Of a stretch of DNA of 16,372 nt, positions 8,205 to 14,683 are shown piece by piece. Below the pieces are notes generated by a model, which ran no database searches, was not told the origin of the DNA, and worked only from the letters and a program-made list of their open reading frames with translations. The translations under genes were made by a program, and so were the position numbers. The number at the start of each line of letters is the position of its first letter. Position 1 is the first letter of the stretch. The stretch comes from Oscillospiraceae bacterium (GTDB taxonomy: Bacteria > Bacillota_A > Clostridia > Oscillospirales > WRJC01), in the NCBI GenBank assembly GCA_009785015.1, contig WQXD01000052.1, positions 1 through 16,372 of the forward strand, read 5' to 3'.

Positions 8205-8320
8205 GGATTTTCACCCTCCTTTAAAATTTTGATAACTTTCCAACTACACAATACCACATAACCGTGAACATTTTAAGAACGACCTGTTTGACGCAAAAAA
8301 TTTTGAAAAATTTTCGTGAG

Positions 8321-8352
8321 TTGTTGTTTTTTTTGTATTTATGTGATACAAT
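8321..8352 (+). promoter_or_regulatory. Promoter of the sugar/methyltransferase operon
   Basis: TTGTTT (8324-8329) and TACAAT (8347-8352) are 17 bp apart, with a TG one base before the -10 (extended -10). The predicted start lies near 8359, about 50 nt before the ATG at 8408. Just upstream, at about 8295-8316, is an AT-rich AAAAAATTTT/AAAAATTTT repeat followed by CG, a possible regulator site. No convincing promoter for the divergent gene at 8204 was found. Confidence 0.6.
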
Positions 8353-8407
8353 GATAAAAAGAGCAAAACCGTTCTTGAAAATTATTAAAATCGGGAGGCA
8401 CAAAATC

Positions 8408-9232
8408 ATGTTGGATAAATCCAGAATAACCGCGGCGATATGGCCGTGGGGTACCGGCACCAAGGACCAGATGGAACAGGCGGCCAAAGACGTCACCGAA
8501 ATAGGCTACAAATCATTTGAAAGCGTGAAAGCGGCCATTTACGCGTATGACCTCGATCTGGCGGCGTACAAGGACGTATTGGAAAGGTATGACTTAAAGC
8601 CCGTCAGCTTCTATTTTCACCTGCCCGCTTTCGGGGAAGAAGAAAGCATATTCTCCACTTTGGACAAAGAGCTCGAATTCATAGCCGCTTTGGGCGTGGA
8701 CCGCATCTGCCTGCAGGGCACGGGGGGCCACCCGGGCAAATTGGACGAGGCCCAATTGGAGTATGAGCTGAAATTGGTGGAAAGGTTTGCCCGCAAAACC
8801 AAATCGTTCGGCGTCACTTCGAATTTGCACAATCATCACGGAACTTGGGTCATGTTCGAAAACGAAATAGACAACATCCTGCAAAACTTGGATTCGAGCG
8901 TCATCTCGTTCGCCCCCGACACCGCCCATCTTGTGGCCGGTTTGTGCGATCCCGTCGGGGTGATTTCAAAATACGCCGACAGGGTGAATTTCATACACCT
9001 GAAGGATATCGCCACCCGGTTTGTGGAATCGGCCGGCATAGCCCCCGAGGGAATGGAAGTGTACACCAATTTCTGCGAGCTGGGCCGCGGGCTTGTGGAT
9101 TTCCGGAAAGTTTTCGATATATTGAAAGGCGCGGGCTATGCGGGGCCGCTGTGCGAGGAGCTCGACCGGGCGCCGGTGGGAAACAGGGAAAGCGCGAAAA
9201 ACAATTATGATTACATAGTGGCAAATTACTGA
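8408..9232 (+). CDS. IolE-like sugar/cyclitol TIM-barrel isomerase, epimerase or dehydratase
   Basis: This 274-aa TIM barrel of the xylose-isomerase-like superfamily is the first gene of a four-gene plus-strand operon. Metal and substrate residues include the histidine cluster NLHNHHGTWV (H141, H143, H144), D171 and H174 in APDTAHLVAG, H197 in FIHLKDI, and E250/E251 in LCEELD. The HxHH and DTxHL-x-GxDP pattern resembles 2-keto-myo-inositol dehydratase (IolE) and 3-keto-glycoside epimerases of the YcjR kind. I cannot decide between these, so no symbol is given. The frame is open from 8264, but GGGAGG sits 9 nt before the ATG at 8408 and the promoter lies within the extension. The last codons run into a triplicated 10-bp repeat. 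Confidence 0.85.
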   Translation: MLDKSRITAAIWPWGTGTKDQMEQAAKDVTEIGYKSFESVKAAIYAYDLDLAAYKDVLERYDLKPVSFYFHLPAFGEEESIFSTLDKELEFIAALGVDRICLQGTGGHPGKLDEAQLEYELKLVERFARKTKSFGVTSNLHNHHGTWVMFENEIDNILQNLDSSVISFAPDTAHLVAGLCDPVGVISKYADRVNFIHLKDIATRFVESAGIAPEGMEVYTNFCELGRGLVDFRKVFDILKGAGYAGPLCEELDRAPVGNRESAKNNYDYIVANY

Positions 9233-9252
9233 TAATTACTGATATTACTGAT
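9224..9252 (+). repeat. Tandem 10-bp repeat at a gene junction
   Basis: AATTACTGAT occurs twice in full (9224-9233 and 9234-9243), followed by ATTACTGAT (9244-9252). The first copy contains the TGA stop of the isomerase gene. The later copies add more TGA/TAA triplets in the 46-bp gap before the next gene, consistent with slippage duplication of a gene end. Confidence 0.85.
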
Positions 9253-9278
9253 AAAGATTAATTTTAGGAGGGCACTTA

Positions 9279-10310
9279 ATGAGCAGGTTCAGATATTCCG
9301 TGGGCCCGTGGAACGTGCACGAAGGAACGGACGCCTACGGCCCCGCAGTGAGGGACACGATACCTTTTGAAGAAAAAATCAGGGCATTTAAAGAAATAGG
9401 CTTTGACGCGGTGCAGTTTCACGACGACGACGCCGTGCCGGATATAAACAATTTGAGCGAAAGCGAAATAATCGGCGAGGCGAAAAAAGTCAAGGCGCTG
9501 CTCGACAAATACGGCCTGAAGGCCGAGTTCGTGGCGCCGAGGCTCTGGATGGACCCCCGCACGGCCGACGGCGGCTTCACCTCGAATCAACCGCAGGACC
9601 GCGAATTCGCGATGTGGCGCGCGTACCGCTCAATCGACATAGCCAACGCGCTCGGCTGCGACAAAATCGTTTTGTGGCTCGCCAGGGAAGGGACGCTGTG
9701 CTTTGAGAGCAAAGATCCGGTAGAATCGGTAAAGCTGCTGATAAAAGCGCTCAACGGCATGCTGGCCTATGACGCGAATATAAAGGTGCTGATCGAAACC
9801 AAGCCGAACGAGCCCATCGACAGAAGCGTCTGCCCCACAATCGGGCACGCGCTCGCCGTCTCCGCCGCCACAGACGACCCGGCGCGCGTCGGCTGCCTTT
9901 TGGAATCCGCCCACGCGATACTCGCCGGGCTCGATCCCGCGGGCGAAATCGCGTTCGCGCTCGCCATGGGCAAGCTGTGGGGCGTGCACTTAAACGATCA
10001 GAACGGCATGAAATTCGACCAGGACAAGAGTTTCGGCGTGGAAAACCTGCGCGCCGCTTTCAACCAGATAAAAACCCTGATCGAAAACGGTTTCGGCAAA
10101 AACGGCGAATACATAGGCCTCGACGTGAAAGTGATGCGCACCGAATTCCAGGAGGGCAGCTACCGGCATCTGGCAAACAGCCTGAAAATCGCGAAGGCGC
10201 TGGAGGCCAAAGCGGAGAAATACGATTACGCCTACGCCAAAAAATGCGTGGACGCCCGTGATTACGAAAGCCTGGAGCTCTATGTCATGGAGCTTCTGAT
10301 GGGAATATGA
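9279..10310 (+). CDS. Xylose isomerase-like protein (class I type), altered metal ligand
   Basis: This 343-aa TIM barrel aligns along nearly its whole length with actinobacterial (class I) D-xylose isomerase, an aldose-ketose isomerase using two divalent metals. Matching landmarks are H48 with D51 (FHDDD), DGGFTSN at about 97-103, W133 (VLWLAREG), E173 and K175 (IETKPNEP), PTIGHAL, E209 and H212, QNGMKFDQD with D247 and D249, and D282 with K284 (GLDVKVMRTE). The structural metal-1 aspartate (D245 in Streptomyces enzymes, within HIDLNGQNG) is H237 here. The tail is about 45 residues shorter than the roughly 388-aa enzymes. AGGAGG lies 7 nt before the ATG. A xylose role is uncertain; neighbours suggest another sugar or cyclitol. 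Confidence 0.85.
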   Translation: MSRFRYSVGPWNVHEGTDAYGPAVRDTIPFEEKIRAFKEIGFDAVQFHDDDAVPDINNLSESEIIGEAKKVKALLDKYGLKAEFVAPRLWMDPRTADGGFTSNQPQDREFAMWRAYRSIDIANALGCDKIVLWLAREGTLCFESKDPVESVKLLIKALNGMLAYDANIKVLIETKPNEPIDRSVCPTIGHALAVSAATDDPARVGCLLESAHAILAGLDPAGEIAFALAMGKLWGVHLNDQNGMKFDQDKSFGVENLRAAFNQIKTLIENGFGKNGEYIGLDVKVMRTEFQEGSYRHLANSLKIAKALEAKAEKYDYAYAKKCVDARDYESLELYVMELLMGI

Positions 10311-10345
10311 ATATATAATTTTTTAAGAAAGGGAACTTAAATCCT

Positions 10346-11482
10346 ATGGAGATAAAACCTGTAAAAGTGGGCCTGATCGGCTCGGGGCAGATAAGCGGCA
10401 CATACTTAAACAACATGATCAACCGTTTTAAAATCTTGGAAGTGGTCGGCTGTTCGGATATAATCCCGGAGCGCTCAAAGGCGAGGGCCGCCGAATTCAA
10501 TATCCGCGACATGACCAACGAGCAGATACTCAGCGACCCGGAAATACAAATAGTGGTGAACACCACATATCCCACCTCACACTACGAGGTGAACAAGGCC
10601 GCGCTTCTCGCGGGCAAAAACGTCCACTGCGAGAAGATGATCGCCGTCGAGCTCGATGAGGGAAAAGAGCTCGTGGCGCTTGCCAAACAAAAAAACCTGC
10701 GCATAGGAATGGCGCCCGATACGTTTATGGGCGCGGGCTTCCAGACGGCGCGAAAGCTGCTCGACGCAGGGCTGATAGGCGAGCCCTTTATGGCGCAGGC
10801 GATGGTGGTGCGCGGATACCATCAAGACAGATGGGAAGGCCCCATGTACGGTTTCACGCGGCAGCCGGGCGGCGGAATACCGTTTGACATGGGCGGCTAC
10901 TATATGCACGCGCTCATTTCCCTGCTGGGGCCGGTCGCCCGCGCCGCGGGATTTGCGAAGTGCAGAAACCCCGAAAGAACGGTAAAAAATATAAAGCACG
11001 AGAAGTACGGCGAGAAGTTTACAATCGATACAATAAACCTTCTGACCGGCGCCCTGGAATTTGAAAACGGCGTAATCGGCAATCTGACCCTGGCCTCGGA
11101 AGGCTTCGGAGAAACCCCGCGCATCGAGATATACGGCACGGAGGGCACGCTCATATGCCCCGACCCGAACACTTTCGGCGGCCCGGTTTATCTCAAACGC
11201 AGCAGCGCAAGCGAGTTTGTCTCAATGCCCCTGACCCACGGGTACGCTTCGGGCTGCTGCCGGGGAATAGGCGCCGCCGATATGGCCTGGGCGATAACCA
11301 ACGGCAGGGCGCACCGCGCCCACGGCGACATGGGGCTGCACGCCTTTGAAATAATCCACGGCGTATGGCAGTGCTCAAAGGACGGAAAAGTCCACATCAT
11401 GGAATCCGCCTGCCAAAAGCCCGCCCCCTTCGCCTCCGGTTATGTCGAGTCCGGCATGGACGAATACGCGCTGAGTATCTAA
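10346..11482 (+). CDS. Gfo/Idh/MocA family NAD(P)-dependent oxidoreductase
   Basis: This 378-aa dehydrogenase of the glucose-fructose oxidoreductase/inositol dehydrogenase/MocA family oxidises hydroxyls of sugars or cyclitols to ketones, or the reverse. The N-terminal Rossmann fold has GLIGSGQISGTYL at about 9-21 (GxGxxG) and an acidic residue after strand 2 (CSD, about 36-38). The usual EKP motif reads E96-K97-M98, keeping the lysine. The C-terminal domain carries QPGGGIPFDMGGYYMHAL (about 173-190), with the family's D181 and a Tyr/His pair. It lies 35 bp after the xylose-isomerase-like gene and 33 bp before the methyltransferase gene. The ribosome site is weak (AAAGGGA, about 12 nt from the ATG). 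Substrate unknown. Confidence 0.9.
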   Translation: MEIKPVKVGLIGSGQISGTYLNNMINRFKILEVVGCSDIIPERSKARAAEFNIRDMTNEQILSDPEIQIVVNTTYPTSHYEVNKAALLAGKNVHCEKMIAVELDEGKELVALAKQKNLRIGMAPDTFMGAGFQTARKLLDAGLIGEPFMAQAMVVRGYHQDRWEGPMYGFTRQPGGGIPFDMGGYYMHALISLLGPVARAAGFAKCRNPERTVKNIKHEKYGEKFTIDTINLLTGALEFENGVIGNLTLASEGFGETPRIEIYGTEGTLICPDPNTFGGPVYLKRSSASEFVSMPLTHGYASGCCRGIGAADMAWAITNGRAHRAHGDMGLHAFEIIHGVWQCSKDGKVHIMESACQKPAPFASGYVESGMDEYALSI

Positions 11483-11515
11483 AAATCAAACACACCGAAA
11501 GGAAAATTATACGTT

Positions 11516-12427
11516 ATGACCGGAAGAGAACGCATGGAAGCGGTGTTCGCGGGGCGCATCCCCGACAAGGTGCCCCATTTCGAATTGGTCTTCCAGATAC
11601 CCGATCTGGCTTTCGGGAAGCCCTGGCCCGACGCGGGGAAATTTGACATGGGCACGGAGGCGGGGCGCGAGGCGTTTACCAGGGCCCATTTTGAGATATG
11701 GGATCTGATAATAGAGCGCTACGGCTGGGCCGCCATCCCGGTCGGTTATACCATGGCAGGCGCGGCGAGGGAGTATTTCGGCAGCCGCGCGATGATATTC
11801 GACTTCAACGGTTCCGGCACCTTCTGGATGCCGTCTGGCAGGGATATGGTCGACTTCGCCGTGATGATATATGAGGAACCCGAAAAAACCCATGAGCTGG
11901 CCCGGCAGAAAATGCGCGAATCCATCGAGCTGGCCAAAAAGCAAATCGACGCGGGAGTGGATTTCATCTGTATAAACAGCGACTACGGCTACAACAGGGG
12001 CCCCTTTGTCAGCCCGGACAAATTTTACGAAATTGTCACTCCGTATCTGACCGAGATCGTCGGCGAGATCCACCGCATGGGCTCCGTGGCCATTTTGCAT
12101 TCCGACGGGGACCTGCGCCTGGTGCTCGACCAGTTGGTGTCCACCGGGCTCGACGGGTATCAGTCGATAGACCCGCAGGGCAGCATGGACATAGCCGAGG
12201 TGAAACGGCAGTACGGGGACCGGCTGATACTGATGGGCAACGTCAAAACCGCGCTTTTGCAGTATGTGGACGAGCCCGCGATACGGTCCGCCGTCGATTA
12301 CTGCATGGACGCCGGAAAGCCCGGAGGCAGATACATTTTCTCGTCGTCGAACTGCATTTTCGCCGGCCTGCCGCTTGAAAGCTACCACGTGATGCTGGAC
12401 CAGTACGAAAAAAAGGCCAAGTATTAA
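11516..12427 (+). CDS. Uroporphyrinogen decarboxylase (URO-D) family methyltransferase, MtaA/CmuA-like
   Basis: This 303-aa URO-D-fold protein is shorter than true HemE (about 340-350 aa). It starts MTGRERMEAVFAGRIPDKVP, typical of clostridial members that move methyl groups to or from corrinoid proteins. The SPDKFYEIVTPYLTEIV segment is at about 166-182. The zinc-site region is H195-S-D197-G-D, where methyltransferases usually have H-x-C-G; a later candidate ligand cysteine is C280 (SSSNCIF). A role as methyltransferase rather than in heme synthesis is supported by the corrinoid protein encoded convergently next door and the absence of heme genes. The methyl donor is unknown. Last gene of the operon, ending at a strong terminator. 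Confidence 0.8.
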   Translation: MTGRERMEAVFAGRIPDKVPHFELVFQIPDLAFGKPWPDAGKFDMGTEAGREAFTRAHFEIWDLIIERYGWAAIPVGYTMAGAAREYFGSRAMIFDFNGSGTFWMPSGRDMVDFAVMIYEEPEKTHELARQKMRESIELAKKQIDAGVDFICINSDYGYNRGPFVSPDKFYEIVTPYLTEIVGEIHRMGSVAILHSDGDLRLVLDQLVSTGLDGYQSIDPQGSMDIAEVKRQYGDRLILMGNVKTALLQYVDEPAIRSAVDYCMDAGKPGGRYIFSSSNCIFAGLPLESYHVMLDQYEKKAKY

Positions 12428-12488
12428 AAAGCAAAGCCAAAAAAAACCACCCGTCGTTTGAGCGGGTGGATTTTTTTGGCTTTGCTTT
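12428..12488. terminator. Large bidirectional rho-independent terminator
   Basis: A nested symmetrical hairpin lies between convergent genes. The outer stem is AAAGCAAAGCC with GGCTTTGCTTT. Then an A8 tract (12439-12446) faces ATTTTTTT (12470-12477). The inner stem is CCACCC(G) with (C)GGGTGG around a short loop. Read from either side, the inner GC-rich hairpin is followed by a T-tract, so it can stop both the plus-strand operon and the minus-strand corrinoid gene. Confidence 0.9.
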
Positions 12489-12494
12489 GTTTTT

Positions 12495-13130
12495 TTACTT
12501 GAGGAATTCGACGGCCAAGTCGGCGGCGGAAGCCGCGTCTGCGGTGTAGCCGTCTGCGCCTATGGAATTGCAGTACGCGTCGGTTATCGGGGCGCCGCCG
12601 ATCATGATCTTCACTTTGTCCCTGATACCTTCATTTACGAATATCTCCACTATGTCCTTCATGACGCCCATCGTGGTGGTCAGAAGCGCCGAGCAGCAGA
12701 CTATCTGGCAGCCCTGGTCTTTGACGGCGGTCAAAAATTGTTCGGGGGATACATCGACGCCGAGGTCTACCACTTCGATGCCTTTGCCTTCCATCATCAT
12801 CTTGACCAAGTTCTTGCCTATGTCGTGCAGGTCGCCTTTGACTGTGCCTATGCAGATTTTGCCGAGCGGTTCCACTTTTTCAGCCACGAGATACGGCTTT
12901 AAGATATCCGTGCCCGCCTTCATCGCCCTGGCGGCGATCAAAACTTCGGGGACATACACTTCGTTGTTCTTGAATTTGTCGCCGATGATGCTCATGCCCG
13001 GGAGAAGTCCCCCTTCGAGTATCGCCTTCGCTCCCACGTTATCGGCGAGCGCCTGCTCTATGAGCGCCTTTACGTCTTTTGCCTTGCCTGCCTGCAGGGC
13101 AACCGATATGTCGTTTAAAATTGCTGACAT
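12495..13130 (-). CDS. Corrinoid-binding protein of a methyltransferase system
   Basis: This 211-aa methyl carrier is of the MtaC/MtbC/MttC type: a cobalamin is held between a methionine-synthase-like helical cap (about 1-88) and a Rossmann B12-binding domain (about 89-211). The cobalt-ligand motif is D100-L-H102-D-I-G105; the further B12 contacts S147-A-L149 and G178-G179 are present. It accepts a methyl group from a substrate-specific methyltransferase and passes it to a second one (to tetrahydrofolate in acetogens). The neighbouring URO-D protein, ending 68 bp away on the other strand, is its likely partner. GGAGG lies 9 nt before the ATG. It follows the AraC/PocR regulator by 43 bp and may be cotranscribed with it. 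The methyl donor cannot be told from this protein. Confidence 0.93.
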   Translation of the reverse strand: MSAILNDISVALQAGKAKDVKALIEQALADNVGAKAILEGGLLPGMSIIGDKFKNNEVYVPEVLIAARAMKAGTDILKPYLVAEKVEPLGKICIGTVKGDLHDIGKNLVKMMMEGKGIEVVDLGVDVSPEQFLTAVKDQGCQIVCCSALLTTTMGVMKDIVEIFVNEGIRDKVKIMIGGAPITDAYCNSIGADGYTADAASAADLAVEFLK

Positions 13131-13162
13131 TTTTTACTTCCTCCTTATTGAAAAAATTATAT

Positions 13163-13184
13163 AAAATATATTGTTATATATTTT
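13163..13184. promoter_or_regulatory. AT-only inverted repeat across the regulator stop codon
   Basis: Perfect 9-bp arms AAAATATAT and ATATATTTT surround TGTT. The repeat includes the TAA stop of the AraC-type gene and lies about 33-54 bp before the corrinoid gene start. On the minus strand a TATAAT-like stretch and T-run follow. It could be a regulator site, a weak attenuating hairpin or part of a promoter; no good -35 was found. Confidence 0.4.
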
Positions 13185-14520
13185 TTCTGATTTCCGGTTT
13201 TTTCACGGGCGGAACCTGGCCGTTGGATTCCTTGAATTTTTTGGGCGTTACCCCCGTTATTTTCTTGAAAACCTTGTTGAAATAGCTCTGGTCGTAAAAC
13301 CCCACCGCCTCCGCCACATCCACAAGGCTGATCCTCTCAGTTAACAGCAGCGCCTTGCTCTTTTCGACCCTTGTGAAATTGAGATAATCGTTGAAATAAT
13401 AGTTCATCTCTTCCTTGAACACTTTCGAGAAATACGACGGCGACAAAAACACGTATTCCGCCACTTCCAACAGCGTCAGCTTGCGCATATAGTTGCTTTT
13501 GACGTAGGAAACCGCCTTTGAGATGAGGTCCACATGCTTCACATTCGAAAAGGCGAAAGTCTCTTTTGTGAATTTTCTGAGTATGTCGGTCAGCGACCAG
13601 CAGACCTCTTCTATCGTGCCGTAGTTGAAAAATTCGCTTAAGAACTTTATGTTTATATCGAAAATCTTGGATTGGTCCGCCCCGCCGTCGAGCGCCGCCC
13701 TCGAAATCATCACCGAAAGCTCCATCGCCTTCACTTTTATCACTTCCAGATTGTTCGCCGACGAAAAGAATATGTGCCCCAAAATTTCGTTTATATATTT
13801 TTTGGAATTTGCCAGATCGCTGTTCACTATGGCGTAGGAGAGCTGCTTTTCCTTGTCGTAGGGATATGACATGTAGCTCTGGCTTTCCTTGATCAGCGCG
13901 GCCTTCACGTTTTGTATATATTCGCCGATTTGCTTCTGCTGCTCATATATCTCGTTGTTTTTTTCTATCTTCGGGAGCCCGCGCCCCTCGGAAAGCTGCC
14001 TTGCGCACACATAGAGCAGATTCGCCATGTGGCTGATGAGCTCCGAGGCCACGAAAGGCACTTCTTTCACCGTTTCCATAATTTCCTCGGGCGAAATTTC
14101 CGGCTGCACCGCCTCCACCAGCTCCTCGACATCGAAATCCTCGCAGTAAACCGGGGACATGGGCCCCGCGGCGAGATAATGCATGTCGTCGTCGCCCCCG
14201 GCGACCGGACAGACCACGAACACAAAGCCCGCCGGGCAGAAATATATGTACTTTCCCCCGAAACGCTCGCTCTGCTCGCCCGCGTAAGCATGCACCCCAA
14301 AGCAGTAATCGCCGCTGTCCGTTTGCGGCGGGGAAATTTTCTTGGAGCTCTTCGTTATGGCGCAGACGCACCCGCAGGAATTGACATTGCGCAGGGCGGC
14401 GTTTTTTTTGTCGATGTACATCACACCGCATTTTACGCTCTTTGAGAAAGATTCCATAAGTTTGTTGTCGCTCACGCCGTCTGTGCCGCTTTTGTCGGGT
14501 TCCGCAGTTTTCTTATGCAT
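13174..14520 (-). CDS. AraC-family transcriptional regulator with PocR-like sensory domain
   Basis: This 448-aa protein ends in a two-helix-turn-helix AraC DNA-binding domain at about 332-430: first HTH LLEVAEYVFLSPSYFSKVFKEE, second SLVDVAEAVGFYDQSYFNKVFKKITGVTPKKF. The N-terminal part (about 20-125) is cysteine-rich (C31, C50, C52, C73, C95, C104) with C-P-A-G-F-V-F-V-V-C-P-V then L-A-A-G-P-M. This matches the layout of the PocR sensory domain known from the Salmonella regulator of propanediol use and cobalamin synthesis. A helical linker with coiled-coil character spans 185-330. It is well placed to control the corrinoid gene 43 bp downstream and perhaps the sugar operon. The start has AAGGTGA upstream. 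The ligand is unknown. Confidence 0.85.
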   Translation of the reverse strand: MHKKTAEPDKSGTDGVSDNKLMESFSKSVKCGVMYIDKKNAALRNVNSCGCVCAITKSSKKISPPQTDSGDYCFGVHAYAGEQSERFGGKYIYFCPAGFVFVVCPVAGGDDDMHYLAAGPMSPVYCEDFDVEELVEAVQPEISPEEIMETVKEVPFVASELISHMANLLYVCARQLSEGRGLPKIEKNNEIYEQQKQIGEYIQNVKAALIKESQSYMSYPYDKEKQLSYAIVNSDLANSKKYINEILGHIFFSSANNLEVIKVKAMELSVMISRAALDGGADQSKIFDINIKFLSEFFNYGTIEEVCWSLTDILRKFTKETFAFSNVKHVDLISKAVSYVKSNYMRKLTLLEVAEYVFLSPSYFSKVFKEEMNYYFNDYLNFTRVEKSKALLLTERISLVDVAEAVGFYDQSYFNKVFKKITGVTPKKFKESNGQVPPVKKPEIRKNI

Positions 14521-14560
14521 CTTCAGCTCACCTTATTACATCTGTGGCTTCATGAATAAA

Positions 14561-14569
14561 ATTATACCA
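14561..14569 (-). promoter_or_regulatory. Extended -10 promoter of the AraC/PocR gene
   Basis: On the minus strand, TGG-TATAAT gives an extended -10 with a perfect hexamer at 14561-14566. No good -35 stands 16-18 bp upstream, which suits an activated or autoregulated promoter. The start of transcription would be near 14554, about 34 nt before the ATG. Confidence 0.55.
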
Positions 14570-14588
14570 TAAAAAACAGGTATTTAAT

Positions 14589-14619
14589 TGTATAAATACA
14601 GTATTTTTTGTAATATTAC
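14589..14619. promoter_or_regulatory. Two short palindromes upstream of the regulator promoter
   Basis: TGTAT-AA-ATACA (14589-14600) and GTAATATTAC (14610-14619) lie about 25-55 bp upstream of the -10 of the AraC/PocR gene, where an activator or autoregulator could bind. Both are AT-rich and short, so chance is possible. Confidence 0.3.
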
Positions 14620-14630
14620 GGCGTTATTTC

Positions 14631-14667
14631 AAACAAAGAACCGAGCCCGGGGCCCGGTTCTTTGTTT
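14631..14667 (-). terminator. Terminator of the surface-protein gene
   Basis: AAACAAAGAACCG (14631-14643) pairs with CGGTTCTTTGTTT (14655-14667); GCC/GGC inside extends it to about 16 bp with one A-C mismatch around a 3-nt loop. It lies 17 bp past the surface-protein stop and before the AraC/PocR promoter. The TTCTTTGTTT arm supplies the T-rich side. Confidence 0.75.
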
Positions 14668-14683
14668 GCCGTGAGTTTTATCC

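Noticed and set aside
8264..8407. N-terminal extension of the first sugar-operon gene
   Set aside because: The extension translates AT-rich promoter DNA; a good ribosome site and the normal first strand begin at 8408.
8205..8407. Catabolite-repression (cre) site or riboswitch in the divergent region
   Set aside because: No match to the cre consensus and no recognisable riboswitch fold was found by eye.
9224..9252. Short direct repeats as a possible CRISPR or iteron array
   Set aside because: Units are only 10 bp, contiguous with no spacers, and lie at a gene end.
9279..10310. Naming the gene xylA outright
   Set aside because: A metal ligand is changed, the tail is shortened, and there is no xylulokinase or other xylose gene nearby.
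11507..12388. 293-codon open frame on the minus strand
   Set aside because: It is the antisense of the URO-D methyltransferase gene, which has clear family motifs; the opposite frame has none.
11516..12427. hemE (true uroporphyrinogen decarboxylase)
   Set aside because: The protein is short, no heme genes are nearby, and a corrinoid protein is adjacent, favouring the methyltransferase branch.
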